From Fimenecus sp045545735 (GTDB lineage Bacteria; Bacillota; Clostridia; Oscillospirales; Acutalibacteraceae), in assembly GCA_045545735.1 (NCBI GenBank), contig JAZQBM010000010.1, positions 124,001 through 188,000 on the forward strand: a DNA stretch of 64,000 nucleotides, written 5' to 3'. Of the stretch, positions 16,820 to 26,196 are shown piece after piece. The notes under the pieces were generated by a model. The model saw nothing but the letters and a program-made list of their open reading frames with translations, was not told the DNA's origin and searched no databases. Made by a program: the position numbers and the translations under genes. Each line of letters opens with the position of its first letter. Position 1 is the stretch's first letter.

Positions 16820-18277
16820 ATGAAAGCAGTTTACAATCTTCAAAAAGCAAGTCTTGGAATTGCACTTGACCGATTACTCAAGTATGTTGATAAAGACCCA
16901 CACGCTAATATTGTAAAATTAAGCCATAAGATTGAGCCTATCTTCAACAAGATTTTCCCACCGGAAAACTTTAAAAAGTTTCAGGAAGTGGCTCTTGATA
17001 AAGATAACGTATGGACTCAGTTCGCCTTAAATATACTTAACGACATTGACAGAAATGTTGTAAAGCAGATGCTTCTTTCATTCGGTATTGATGCAGGTTA
17101 TTACGGCACAAAAGCAGTTCGTGCAAACCGTGAAAAATACAAATGCAATATTCCTTTCAATATTCTTTTTGACCCTACCTCTGCTTGTAATCTTAATTGT
17201 AAAGGTTGTTGGTCGGCTGAATATGGTCATCACCTTAATTTAAGCCTCGAAGAAATGCAAAGCATTGTAACTCAGGGCAAAGAATTAGGTTGCCACTTCT
17301 ATTGGCTTACAGGTGGCGAACCGCTTATCAAGAAAAAAGAAGTTCTTGAAATCTGCAGGAATAATAAAGATTGCATTTTCTTGATTTTCACAAACGCAAC
17401 TCTTGTTGACAAAGATTTTTGTGATGCTATAAATGAATGTGGCAATATCACTCTTGCACTTAGTCTTGAGGGTGACGAGGATTCTAACGACTGGCGTCGT
17501 GGTGAAGGTGCATACGCTACCACAATCAAGGCCATGGATTTACTTAAAGCCAACAAGTGCCTTTTTGGCGTTTCAGTTTGCTATACAAGAAAGAATTTAC
17601 CTGTAGTTATAAGTGACGAATTTGTTGATTTTGTAATCGGCAAAGGTGCAAAATATATGCTTAACTTTAACTATATGCCGGTAGGTCACGGTGCTGATAA
17701 AGAACTTATTCCTACACCTGACCAAAGAAAAGAGCTCTATTTCTGGAACAAAAAAATGCGTAACGGTAAAACAGGTAAACCAATTTTTATTATGGACTTC
17801 CAGAATGACGGTGAATACGTTGGCGGTTGTATTGCAGGCGGAAGAAACTACTTCCACGTAAACTCTGCAGGTGACATTGAACCTTGTGTTTTCATTCATT
17901 TCTCTGATTCAAATATTCGTACTCACACATTACTTGAGGCATTACAGAATCCGTTGTTTATGGCTTATTATAAAAATCAGCCATTCAACGACAATCATCT
18001 TCGCCCCTGCCCTATGCTTGAAAATCCCGAAAGACTTCGTCAGATTATTGAACAGACGGATGCAAAATCTTCTGACCTTATCCGTCAGGAAAGTGCTGAC
18101 GAACTTTGCAGTAAATGTGATGAATACGCAAAAGACTGGGCACCTGTTGCAGAAGAAATCTGGAACACTACAAAGCACAGAGAAACTCATACGCAGTATT
18201 ACAGGGATACAGAAGAAGGCAAAGCTGAATTTCAGGGTTGCACAGGCGATTGTTCCTGCTGTAATGCACATAAATAA
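16820..18277 (+). CDS. Radical SAM protein with SPASM-like C-terminus
   Basis: A 485-residue radical SAM enzyme of unknown substrate. About 110 residues of helical N-terminal domain precede the cluster motif Cys123-x3-Cys127-x2-Cys130 (SACNLNCKGCW). WLTGGEPL is the SAM-binding motif. The C-terminal third has spaced cysteines (GGCIAGG, EPCVF, RPCPM, ELCSKC) typical of SPASM/twitch-like auxiliary iron-sulfur clusters, and the chain ends in a GCTGDCSCC cluster. I chose the ATG at 16820, with AAAGGA upstream, over one five codons earlier that lacks a site. It has its own promoter and terminator, and no small precursor peptide gene is seen nearby, so a peptide-maturase role is not supported by context. 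Confidence 0.85.
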   Translation: MKAVYNLQKASLGIALDRLLKYVDKDPHANIVKLSHKIEPIFNKIFPPENFKKFQEVALDKDNVWTQFALNILNDIDRNVVKQMLLSFGIDAGYYGTKAVRANREKYKCNIPFNILFDPTSACNLNCKGCWSAEYGHHLNLSLEEMQSIVTQGKELGCHFYWLTGGEPLIKKKEVLEICRNNKDCIFLIFTNATLVDKDFCDAINECGNITLALSLEGDEDSNDWRRGEGAYATTIKAMDLLKANKCLFGVSVCYTRKNLPVVISDEFVDFVIGKGAKYMLNFNYMPVGHGADKELIPTPDQRKELYFWNKKMRNGKTGKPIFIMDFQNDGEYVGGCIAGGRNYFHVNSAGDIEPCVFIHFSDSNIRTHTLLEALQNPLFMAYYKNQPFNDNHLRPCPMLENPERLRQIIEQTDAKSSDLIRQESADELCSKCDEYAKDWAPVAEEIWNTTKHRETHTQYYRDTEEGKAEFQGCTGDCSCCNAHK

Positions 18278-18291
18278 TTGAATAAAAAATT

Positions 18292-18319
18292 AAGGGTACT
18301 CAACCGAGTACCCTTTTGT
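18292..18319 (+). terminator. Rho-independent terminator
   Basis: A 10-base perfect stem AAGGGTACTC / GAGTACCCTT with a 4-base loop followed by TTGTTTT, 14 bases after the radical SAM stop. Confidence 0.9.
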
Positions 18320-18328
18320 TTTACTTAT

Positions 18329-19135
18329 TTATGAATTATTCTTGCCTTCAAGTTCGTCCATACTGATAAGCACACCGCTGTCACCCATTACTGTAGGTAA
18401 CTCACCGTTCCACTTATTCCATTTAACATAATCAACATAATCAGGTGATTTTGCAAGAGCCTCTTGAATAAGTCTAATACTTTCTGCTTCAGCTTCTGCC
18501 TGAGTAATCTTCTGTTTTGCTTCAACTTCAATACGAGCAAGGTCTTGTTCTGCTTTTAAAGCATTCTGCTGAGCAGTCTGTTTTGCTTCAACGGCTGCGT
18601 TGAATTCTTCTGAGAAATCGAAGTTCACAATGTTGAAGATTTCAACTGTAAGACCATACTGATTGATTTTTTCTGACAAAGCATCTTTAATCTGGTCACC
18701 TACTGCCTGACGCTTTGTAATAAGTTCTTCAGCAGTATATTGTGCAGATACGGCTTTAATACTTTCTTGAATTGCAGGAACAATAACGACTGAACCGTAA
18801 TCAACACCAACATTCTGATAAAGCGATGCAGAAGAATCGTTATTTACGTGATAATTTACCGCAACTACATAAGAAACAATCTGCAAGTCTTTTGATGATG
18901 CAGAGCCTTCAGTTTCAATCTTCTGAGTACGGTTATTAACTTGCACTACTCGCTGAATAAACGGAATTTTAAAATGCAGTCCTTCATCAAGAACAGCATC
19001 TTCAACTGCACCAAATGTAAGAACTACACCTGTGTGACCTGCTGAAACAACTGTAAAACTTGAGAATAAAATAACACCCACAACAAGTGCAATTACTGCA
19101 ATTACTACAATTTTAACAATCTTTTTATTATTCAT
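18329..19135 (-). CDS. SPFH/prohibitin family membrane protein
   Basis: A 268-residue prohibitin-like protein. Residues 5-27 form a single N-terminal membrane anchor. The SPFH domain follows (GHTGVVLTFGAVEDAVLDEG, HFKIPFIQRVVQVNNRTQ), then an Ala/Glu/Gln-rich coiled coil (about 195-240) and a short tail (YVDYVKWNKWNGELPTVMG) usual in bacterial prohibitins. These proteins form ring assemblies and organise membrane domains or guard proteases; the local role is unknown. The start at 19135 has GGGAGG 8 bases upstream; the frame is open for 17 more codons without support. It is monocistronic. Confidence 0.9.
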   Translation of the reverse strand: MNNKKIVKIVVIAVIALVVGVILFSSFTVVSAGHTGVVLTFGAVEDAVLDEGLHFKIPFIQRVVQVNNRTQKIETEGSASSKDLQIVSYVVAVNYHVNNDSSASLYQNVGVDYGSVVIVPAIQESIKAVSAQYTAEELITKRQAVGDQIKDALSEKINQYGLTVEIFNIVNFDFSEEFNAAVEAKQTAQQNALKAEQDLARIEVEAKQKITQAEAEAESIRLIQEALAKSPDYVDYVKWNKWNGELPTVMGDSGVLISMDELEGKNNS

Positions 19136-19157
19136 AATAAATCCTCCCTTTGATAAT

Positions 19158-19186
19158 ATTTTGCCATATTCGGCATATTCTGTCAA
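19158..19186 (-). promoter_or_regulatory. Promoter for the SPFH protein
   Basis: On the minus strand TTGACA (19181-19186), 17 bases and CAAAAT (19158-19163). The spacer contains a direct repeat GAATATGCC/GAATATGGC that could be a regulator site. Confidence 0.6.
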
Positions 19187-19267
19187 TATTTATTTGTTAT
19201 CTTTTGAGAGAAATATATCAAATAAAGATTTATATTTTGCAGTTACATTTTATTATTGCATAAATGT

Positions 19268-20509
19268 TTATGATAACTTGTGAATAAACAATCCTGATAA
19301 AAGTTTTGGTTCAAACCAAGTTGATTTTGGTGGCATAACCTTACCCGCGTCTGCAATATCCATAAGTTCATTTAAAGATGTTGGGTACATTGCAAATGCG
19401 AGTTTCATACCCTCGCTTACGCGTCTTTCAAGTTCACCAAGTCCACGAATACCGCCGACAAAATCAATTCTTTTGTCTGTTCTTGGGTCTGTGATATTAA
19501 GAATTGGTGTGATAAGGTTATTTTGAAGAATTGAAACATCAAGGCACTCAACAGGGTCATTTTCGTTAATAAACTCTGCTTTTGCAGTTACTTTGTACCA
19601 TTTGTTGTCAAGATACATACCGAATGTATGACGTTCTTTTGGTGCATAAGGGATTGTAGTTGCTTCTTCTACCGTGAATTTTTCGCTCATTTTTGCAATA
19701 AATTCTTCACTTGTGTTGCCATTCAAATCTGCAATTACACGATTGTAGTCCATAATCTTTAACTGGTCGCAAGGGAAAATTACTGATAAGAAGAAGTTAA
19801 ATTCTGCATTTTTATCATACTCCCCATTACCGCGTCTTTTTTCACCTACGCGTACTGCAGATGCACATCTGTGGTGACCGTCTGCAATATAGAGATAGTC
19901 TATTTTTGCAAATTCTTTAACAAGTGTATCAATAACTGCGTTATCGTCAATTACCCATACAGTTTGTGAAACACCGTCATCACTTACGAAATCGTATGCA
20001 GGTGCGTGAGTATTCTTCCAGTTTTCTGTAATATCTGAAACCGTCTTATTTTCACGATGTGTAAGGAAAATTGGACCTGTATTTGCATCAAGTGTATCAA
20101 CGTGGCGAATACGGTCAGCCTCTTTATCGGCACGGGTAAATTCGTGCTTTTTGATTACATTATTTATATAATCATCAACTGCAGTACAACCAACAATACC
20201 TGTCTGCTCACGACCGTTCATAATCTGACGATAAATATAAAGCATAGGCTTTTCATCTTGCTTGCAAATTCCTTTTTCGCTTAAAGCGTCAAGATTTTCT
20301 TTTGCCTTTTCGTAAACTTCTTTTGAATATATATCAATACCAAGTGGCAAATCAACTTCTGCCTTGTCAACATGCAAAAATGAATAAGGTTTGTCCTTTA
20401 CCATTTCACGTGCTTCTTCTGAGTTCATAACGTCATAAGGCAACGCACCTACCTGACTTGCATATTCATCTTTAGGTCTTACTGCCTTAAAAGGTTTTAA
20501 TACTGCCAT
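19268..20509 (-). CDS. DUF1015 family protein
   Basis: A 413-residue cytosolic protein matching the DUF1015 family: an N-terminal KPFKAVRPKDEYASQVGALPYDVMN segment, a central YIADGHHRCASAVR motif, the VIFPCDQLKIMDYNRVIADL region and a C-terminal DFVGGIRGLGELERRV stretch. No reaction is established for the family to my knowledge; the GHHR motif resembles the nucleotide-handling motif of ParB-type folds, which would fit a kinase or hydrolase, but that is speculation. It lies 17 bases downstream of the binding-protein gene on the same strand and probably shares its transcript. Confidence 0.85.
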   Translation of the reverse strand: MAVLKPFKAVRPKDEYASQVGALPYDVMNSEEAREMVKDKPYSFLHVDKAEVDLPLGIDIYSKEVYEKAKENLDALSEKGICKQDEKPMLYIYRQIMNGREQTGIVGCTAVDDYINNVIKKHEFTRADKEADRIRHVDTLDANTGPIFLTHRENKTVSDITENWKNTHAPAYDFVSDDGVSQTVWVIDDNAVIDTLVKEFAKIDYLYIADGHHRCASAVRVGEKRRGNGEYDKNAEFNFFLSVIFPCDQLKIMDYNRVIADLNGNTSEEFIAKMSEKFTVEEATTIPYAPKERHTFGMYLDNKWYKVTAKAEFINENDPVECLDVSILQNNLITPILNITDPRTDKRIDFVGGIRGLGELERRVSEGMKLAFAMYPTSLNELMDIADAGKVMPPKSTWFEPKLLSGLFIHKLS

Positions 20510-20526
20510 TTTATATTCCTCCCCAA

Positions 20527-22110
20527 TTATTTCTGTGCTTTATAAAAATATAGATTACTACTGTCACCACTGAAATAAATTCCACTTGCGTCTTTGTTAA
20601 CCGCATAAGTTGTAGTTTCAGTATAAAGTGGTAAAATTACTGCATTTTTAAGCAGATAACTTTGACAATAAACAACTTTTTCATTATTTGGTGATACTTT
20701 CAAATCATTTACAAGTCGATTAAACTCATCGGAGTTATAATTCATAATATTTAACTCGTTATCAGTTGTAAACATTGAAAGATAATCTGCCGGGTTGTTA
20801 CTATCAACATTCAATGAACAGATTGCCAAGTCAAAATCGTCAGTTGAAATTCGTTTTGCAAATTCATTTTCTTCCAGTACTGTTACAATACCGTTAAGTT
20901 CAACACCGATATTCTTCTGCCAACTGTTAACAAGTGCTTTTGCAGTTGCTTCATACTTAGCGGTGCATAGAATTTCAAGATTAAGTGTTTCAATTTTCAA
21001 TTCACCGAATGCCTTAAGCATATTGCTACGAGCCACTTCAATGTTATATGAAAGATTTTCTATTTTACTGTTATCAACGTCATAATATGACGGCAAAACT
21101 GACTTTAAAGGATTGTCGGTAACAGTTGACATATCAACACAAGACACAAGACCTGTTCGCAAAGCGTTATTTTGTATTGTTTCGTCTTTCATATTAAAGA
21201 TAAGTGAACAAGCAATATTATGGAGTTCCGTTTTCACTACAGAGCGACCTAATTCTTGCTTTTCTTCATCACTTGTGAAAAAGCCTACGTCATAAGTTTC
21301 GTCGTCAACTTTTTTTGCAATATCAAGTGTGTTCGCATTAAGATAAAATCCTACACCTGACGGAATTGGTAAAAACGCACCTTTATATTCAGTATTCTTA
21401 TTTATGATAACATTCTTTTCTTCGCTTATTGACGAAAGGTAAAATCCACCGTTTGAAATTATGTATTCTTCGTCGAGCCCATATCTGCCTGCAGTAAGCT
21501 CAAAAAACTGCTTATCACAAGGGAATGACACCGGTTGAGTAAGAGCGTATAAGAAATTCTCGTCTTTTCTTTCAAGCGTAATTTCAAGAGTATAATCATT
21601 TATAACTTTAATGCCCAGATTATTGGCACTCATTTCACCACTATGCACTTTTTCTGCATTCTTGATTGTGCTTAAAAGCTCATAATCGGGAGCGTCGGTT
21701 TCGGGTAAAATTCCACGTGTTATACCGAATGCGAAGTCTTCTGCAGTAACGTTTTTATTGATAGTTGCACTTTTTTCTTCAAGAAAATCAAGGGCATCAC
21801 CTGAAATGTAATACTGCATATCATCACGAAGATAGAAAGTATAAACAAGTCCGTTGTCAGATACGTTATAATCTTTAACTGCACATTTTACTGGGGTATT
21901 ATTTTCATCTAACTTAAAAAGACCGTCAAATGTATTGACAGCTATCATCTTTTCGCTTACACTTTCTGCAATCTGCGGGTCAAAATACTGTGGCATTTGG
22001 GTTATTCCGCAAGCGAAGAATTTATTTGTAGTATCTTCTTTTTTGCAGGATGCAAAGCAAGTAACAACCATTACAACCGCACAAAAAAGAGCAATAATTC
22101 TTTTAATCAT
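20527..22110 (-). CDS. Peptide/solute ABC transporter substrate-binding lipoprotein
   Basis: A 527-residue family 5 extracellular binding protein (OppA/DppA type). The N-terminus has a Lys/Arg start, a hydrophobic stretch and a lipobox-like FASC with Cys25, so it should be a lipoprotein processed by Lgt and signal peptidase II. Family landmarks include FFACGITQMPQYFDPQIAES, NTFDGLFKLDENNTPVKCAV and an LVYTFYLRDDMQYYISGD segment (clusters binding peptides). I prefer the ATG at 22110; GTG and TTG codons in frame just upstream are alternatives. No permease or ATPase genes are adjacent, so it is an orphan that must use a transporter encoded elsewhere. Confidence 0.87.
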   Translation of the reverse strand: MIKRIIALFCAVVMVVTCFASCKKEDTTNKFFACGITQMPQYFDPQIAESVSEKMIAVNTFDGLFKLDENNTPVKCAVKDYNVSDNGLVYTFYLRDDMQYYISGDALDFLEEKSATINKNVTAEDFAFGITRGILPETDAPDYELLSTIKNAEKVHSGEMSANNLGIKVINDYTLEITLERKDENFLYALTQPVSFPCDKQFFELTAGRYGLDEEYIISNGGFYLSSISEEKNVIINKNTEYKGAFLPIPSGVGFYLNANTLDIAKKVDDETYDVGFFTSDEEKQELGRSVVKTELHNIACSLIFNMKDETIQNNALRTGLVSCVDMSTVTDNPLKSVLPSYYDVDNSKIENLSYNIEVARSNMLKAFGELKIETLNLEILCTAKYEATAKALVNSWQKNIGVELNGIVTVLEENEFAKRISTDDFDLAICSLNVDSNNPADYLSMFTTDNELNIMNYNSDEFNRLVNDLKVSPNNEKVVYCQSYLLKNAVILPLYTETTTYAVNKDASGIYFSGDSSNLYFYKAQK

Positions 22111-22127
22111 TTTATTCACCAAGGGTT

Positions 22128-22136
22128 ATTATATCA
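22128..22136 (-). promoter_or_regulatory. Extended -10 promoter for the binding-protein operon
   Basis: TGATATAAT on the minus strand, about 18 bases before the ATG at 22110. It has no clear -35 and lies close to the start, so the leader would be very short. Confidence 0.45.
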
Positions 22137-22204
22137 AATAAAGTAAATTATGGCTACAATTTCATAAAAATTTTTATAAAAAACTCGCTTTTATTATATT
22201 AATT

Positions 22205-22213
22205 TGGTATAAT
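22205..22213 (+). promoter_or_regulatory. Extended -10 promoter for rmuC
   Basis: TGGTATAAT with the TG extension, about 38 bases upstream of the rmuC ATG, with only a weak -35. It is divergent from the promoter at 22128-22136. Confidence 0.6.
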
Positions 22214-22250
22214 AAGGTATATATTTAACTTATAAAGGAGAAATCTTCTT

Positions 22251-23558
22251 ATGACCGATATTTTATTGACGATTTCTATTGTAATATCAGTTGTTTCAAT
22301 TATTATTCTTGTATTAGTCCTTAAAACTGTAAAATCTGGCAACGCTAACAATTCATTAGAACAAAAACTCGATTACATACACAAAACTACAGGTGATGAA
22401 TTTCACAGAATCCGTGTTGAAAATCAGAACTCAAACAAGGAAATTCGTGAGGACGTTAAAAAGAGTCTTGATGATATGTCACTACGCATTGAAAATATGA
22501 ATAAAGGCAATTTTGAGCATCGCGAAAAGATGAACGAAATGCTTGTTTCAATGAGTGAAAAGAATGCAGAGCAGAATGACAAGCAGAATAAAACTCTTGA
22601 AGCATCAATTACAAAAATGCAGGAGTCTAACGAGAAAAAACTTGAAGAAATGCGTGTTACCGTTGACGAAAAACTTACTGCAACACTTACTACTCGACTC
22701 AATTCTTCCTTCAAGACTGTTTCTGACCAGCTTGAAAATCTTTACAAGTCCCTTGGCGAAATGCAAAAACTCTCCACCGGCGTAACTGAAAATGTTACTG
22801 CTCTTAACCGAGTTCTTACTAATGTTAAAGCACGTGGTACTTGGGCTGAAGTACAACTTGAAGGCATTTTAGACCAGACAATTCCTAATATGTATGAAAA
22901 AAATATGGCTACTGTCCCCGGCTCACTTGACAGAGTTGAATTCGCAATCCGTATTCCATCAAGCGATAAAGACGGCAAAGATATTTTCCTGCCTGTTGAC
23001 TCAAAATTCCCCATGGAAGATTATGTGCGACTTTGTGACGCCGCTGACCGAGCAGATGCAGATGCAGTAAAACAAGCAAGAAATGAACTTGAAAAACGAG
23101 TTATAAGTGAAGCAAAATCTATTGCAAAATACATACATGTACCTGGCACAACACCTTTTGCGATTATGTACCTTGCAACTGAAGGTCTTTATGCTGAAAT
23201 TGCATCATCAAGAACAGGACTTCCCGAAAAGCTTCAAAATGACTACAATATTATGATTGCAGGTCCGTCAACTATCACAGCACTTCTCAATTCACTTTCA
23301 ATGGGCTTTAAAACTATTGCAATCAACGAAAAAGCAAATGAAGTCCGCGAAATTCTTGGTGCGGCGAAAGCACAGTATGAAAAATTCGGTGATTTACTCA
23401 GTAAAGCAAAGAAAAAAGTTGACGAAGCTGGCAAAACACTTGAAGATGCAGAACGCAAAAATCTGTTTATTCAAAGAAAACTTAAAAACATTGAAGCCAT
23501 TGACACAGTTTCGGCTGATAAACTTTTATTTGACGAAACCGATAGTGTTGATATATAA
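22251..23558 (+). CDS. rmuC: DNA recombination protein RmuC homologue
   Basis: A 435-residue RmuC-family protein. Residues 4-26 are a membrane anchor; about 45-180 form a long coiled coil rich in Glu, Lys and Asn (KLEEMRVTVDEKLTATLTTR); residues 190-370 are the RmuC nuclease-like domain (GTWAEVQLEGILDQTIP, FLPVDSKFPMEDYVRL, YIHVPGTTPFAIMYLATEGLYAEI). In E. coli rmuC limits inversion at short inverted repeats; the biochemical activity is not settled. AAAGGAG precedes the ATG. The GH3 gene follows after 46 bases and may be co-transcribed. Confidence 0.93.
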   Translation: MTDILLTISIVISVVSIIILVLVLKTVKSGNANNSLEQKLDYIHKTTGDEFHRIRVENQNSNKEIREDVKKSLDDMSLRIENMNKGNFEHREKMNEMLVSMSEKNAEQNDKQNKTLEASITKMQESNEKKLEEMRVTVDEKLTATLTTRLNSSFKTVSDQLENLYKSLGEMQKLSTGVTENVTALNRVLTNVKARGTWAEVQLEGILDQTIPNMYEKNMATVPGSLDRVEFAIRIPSSDKDGKDIFLPVDSKFPMEDYVRLCDAADRADADAVKQARNELEKRVISEAKSIAKYIHVPGTTPFAIMYLATEGLYAEIASSRTGLPEKLQNDYNIMIAGPSTITALLNSLSMGFKTIAINEKANEVREILGAAKAQYEKFGDLLSKAKKKVDEAGKTLEDAERKNLFIQRKLKNIEAIDTVSADKLLFDETDSVDI

Positions 23559-23604
23559 TAGAAATGTTAATGTAAAAGTTATACATTTGAGGAGGAAATA
23601 AATT

Positions 23605-26037
23605 ATGGCTCTTAAACACGCTGACATTATCGCACAGATGACACTTGAAGAAAAAGCAAGTATGTGCGATGGTCTTGACTACTGGCACAGCCAACCTGTT
23701 GAGAGAGTTGGTATTAAATCAATCGCTCTTAACGACGGACCTCACGGTATCCGTAAAAAAGGTAACCCTGAAGAAAACAAAGACGTTCTTTTAGGTGTTC
23801 CAGCAATCTGTTTCCCAACAGCATCTGCTACTGCTTGTTCTTGGGATACTGACCTTATTTACAAAATGGGTGAAGCACTTGGTGACGAATGCAGAAAAGA
23901 ACAGGTTTCAGTATTGCTCGGTCCTGGTACAAACATTAAGCGTTCACCTCTTTGCGGAAGAAACTTTGAATATTTCTCAGAAGATGGCGTTCTTGCAGGT
24001 GAAATGGCTGCTGCATTTATCAACGGCGTTCAGAGTAAGGGTATTGGTACATCTCTTAAACACTATGCTGCTAACAACCAAGAAACTCGCCGTATGACAG
24101 TTAACGCTGTGGTTGACGAAAGAACACTTCGCGAAACATATCTTCTTCCATTTGAAATTGCAGTTAAAAAGGCTCAGCCTTGGACAGTTATGAACTCATA
24201 CAACCGTCTTAACGGCACTTATGCCGCTGAAAACAAATGGTTGCTTACTGATGTTCTTCGTGATGACTTTGGTTATGAAGGCGTTGTTATTACTGACTGG
24301 GGTGCAGAAAATGAAAGAGTACCCGGCCTTATTGCAGGTCAGGAAATCGAAATGCCAACATCATCAGGAATCGGCACAAAACTTATTGTTGATGCAGTAA
24401 ATAACGGCGAACTTGATGTTGCAGTTCTTGATGCTGCGGTTGACAAGATTATTGAACTCACAAAGAAAGCTGAGCCGGTGCTTGGCGGAACTTATACATA
24501 CGATAGTGATGCTCACCATCAACTTGCTCGCGAAATTGCAAGTCAGTGTATGGTTCTTATGAAGAATGACAACAACATTCTTCCTCTTAAGAAAGACGCT
24601 AAAGTTGCTCTTATCGGTGAAATGGCACACACACCTCGTTATCAAGGTGCAGGTTCATCACTTATTAACCCAATCAAACTTGATAATGCTTATCAGACAA
24701 TGAAAGATATGGGTATTAACCTTACATTCTCAAGAGGTTATGAACTCAAAAAATGCAAAGCAAAGAAGTCAATGGACCTTATTCTTGACGCAAAAGCAAA
24801 GGCAAAAGAGGCTGACGTTGCAGTTGTATTTGTTGGTCTTACTGATGAATATGAAACAGAAGGTGCAGACAGACATCACCTTTCAATTCCTCCAATGCAC
24901 AATGTTCTTGTTGAAGAGGTTCTCAAGGTTAACCCTAACACAGTTGTTGTGCTTTCAGGCGGTGCTTCAGTTGAACTTCCTTGGGCTGACAAAGTTCCTG
25001 CAATACTTAATATGTTCCTTACAGGTCAGGCTGGTGGCAGTGCAGTTTGCGATATTCTTTTCGGTGATGTTAACCCAAGTGGTAAACTTAGCGAAACATA
25101 TCCATTGGCACTTGAAGATAACTCAAGCCACAACTACTTCCCCGGCACGTCTGTTTCAGTTGAATACAGAGAAGGCGTTTATGTAGGTTACAAATACTAC
25201 GACACAGCAGAAAAGCAAGTTGCATTCCCATTCGGTTTTGGTCTTTCATACACAACATTTGAATATAGCGACATTAAGGTTTCTGCTGACAATATCAAAG
25301 ATACTGACACAGTTACTGTTTCATTTAAAGTTAAGAACACAGGTGATGTTGACGGTGCAGAAGTTGCTCAGCTTTATGTAAATGACGTTGAAAGCACAAT
25401 TTACCGTCCTGTTAAAGAACTTAAAGGCTTTAAGAAAGTATTCCTTAAAGCAGGCGAAGAAAAAGAAGTAGAAATCACACTCGATAAGCGTGCATTCGCT
25501 TACTACAATGTAAACCTTGGTGATTGGCATGTTGAAAGCGGTGAATTCAAGATTTTAGTTGGTGCATCAAGCCGTGATATTAGACTTGAAGCAACAGTTA
25601 ATGTTGAATCAACTGTTGATGCAGTTGTTCCTGATTACAAAGCAACTGCTCCATCATACTACGGTGCAAACATTATGAATGTTCCTGCAAACGAATTCCA
25701 AGCAGTTTACGGTAAAGAATTACCACCATCAACAAGAGATAAGAACGCTCCGTTCACAGTTCTTAACACAATTGAGGACTCACAGGACAGCAAATGGGGT
25801 GGCAGAATTTATCGTCTTCTCATCAAACTTCTTGGTGCAGATACAATGGCAGGTTCAGTTGCAACACAGCTTCCAATCAAGAACTTTATTTCAATGAGTT
25901 TCGGTCTCTTCAGTCCCGAAATGGCAGAAGGTCTTATCATGATTATTCATGAAGACAAACTTGGTAAAGGTCTTAAGATTATTCTTAAGGGCATTCCACA
26001 TATCCTTAAAAATCTTGACAGATTAAAGAAAATCTAA
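23605..26037 (+). CDS. Cytosolic GH3 beta-glycosidase
   Basis: An 810-residue glycoside hydrolase family 3 enzyme. The N-terminal barrel has LNDGPHGIR, LKHYAANNQE and the nucleophile Asp231 in GVVITDWGAE; the alpha/beta sandwich domain (about 300-520) has VVFVGLTDEYETEGADRHHL with the likely acid/base region; a fibronectin III-like domain follows (VTVSFKVKNTGDVDGAEVAQLYV). After about residue 690 there is a roughly 120-residue C-terminal extension with amphipathic helices that is not part of the standard core. There is no signal peptide, so it should act on imported oligosaccharides. Beta-glucosidase is the commonest activity in this branch, but beta-xylosidase is possible. GAGGAGG precedes the ATG. 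Confidence 0.92.
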   Translation: MALKHADIIAQMTLEEKASMCDGLDYWHSQPVERVGIKSIALNDGPHGIRKKGNPEENKDVLLGVPAICFPTASATACSWDTDLIYKMGEALGDECRKEQVSVLLGPGTNIKRSPLCGRNFEYFSEDGVLAGEMAAAFINGVQSKGIGTSLKHYAANNQETRRMTVNAVVDERTLRETYLLPFEIAVKKAQPWTVMNSYNRLNGTYAAENKWLLTDVLRDDFGYEGVVITDWGAENERVPGLIAGQEIEMPTSSGIGTKLIVDAVNNGELDVAVLDAAVDKIIELTKKAEPVLGGTYTYDSDAHHQLAREIASQCMVLMKNDNNILPLKKDAKVALIGEMAHTPRYQGAGSSLINPIKLDNAYQTMKDMGINLTFSRGYELKKCKAKKSMDLILDAKAKAKEADVAVVFVGLTDEYETEGADRHHLSIPPMHNVLVEEVLKVNPNTVVVLSGGASVELPWADKVPAILNMFLTGQAGGSAVCDILFGDVNPSGKLSETYPLALEDNSSHNYFPGTSVSVEYREGVYVGYKYYDTAEKQVAFPFGFGLSYTTFEYSDIKVSADNIKDTDTVTVSFKVKNTGDVDGAEVAQLYVNDVESTIYRPVKELKGFKKVFLKAGEEKEVEITLDKRAFAYYNVNLGDWHVESGEFKILVGASSRDIRLEATVNVESTVDAVVPDYKATAPSYYGANIMNVPANEFQAVYGKELPPSTRDKNAPFTVLNTIEDSQDSKWGGRIYRLLIKLLGADTMAGSVATQLPIKNFISMSFGLFSPEMAEGLIMIIHEDKLGKGLKIILKGIPHILKNLDRLKKI

Positions 26038-26054
26038 TAACTTTGCTACTATAA

Positions 26055-26084
26055 AAAGAGTGAGTTTCGGCTCACTCTTTTTTG
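26055..26084 (+). terminator. Rho-independent terminator after the GH3 gene
   Basis: A 10-base stem AAAGAGTGAG / CTCACTCTTT with loop TTTCGG and a following T run, 17 bases after the stop. Confidence 0.92.
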
Positions 26085-26106
26085 TTTATAAGTAATTGTG
26101 GTTTCA

Positions 26107-26135
26107 TTGACAAAATGTGGGTAATATGATAAAAT
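26107..26135 (+). promoter_or_regulatory. Sigma-A promoter for the femX operon
   Basis: TTGACA (26107-26112), 17 bases, TAAAAT (26130-26135), 61 bases upstream of the first FemX-like gene. Confidence 0.85.
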
Positions 26136-26196
26136 TTTTAGTTGGTAATAATAGTATTGATTTTATATTTTTTGTAATCGAAATTAAGGTGATTTA

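Noticed and set aside
22119..22122. GTG or TTG alternative starts for the binding lipoprotein
   Set aside because: The ATG at 22110 gives a normal lipoprotein signal peptide beginning MIKRIIALF and sits at a better distance from the GGTG site.
24740..25186. 148-codon alternative frame inside the GH3 gene
   Set aside because: Same-strand out-of-frame shadow; the GH3 frame keeps all catalytic motifs through this stretch.
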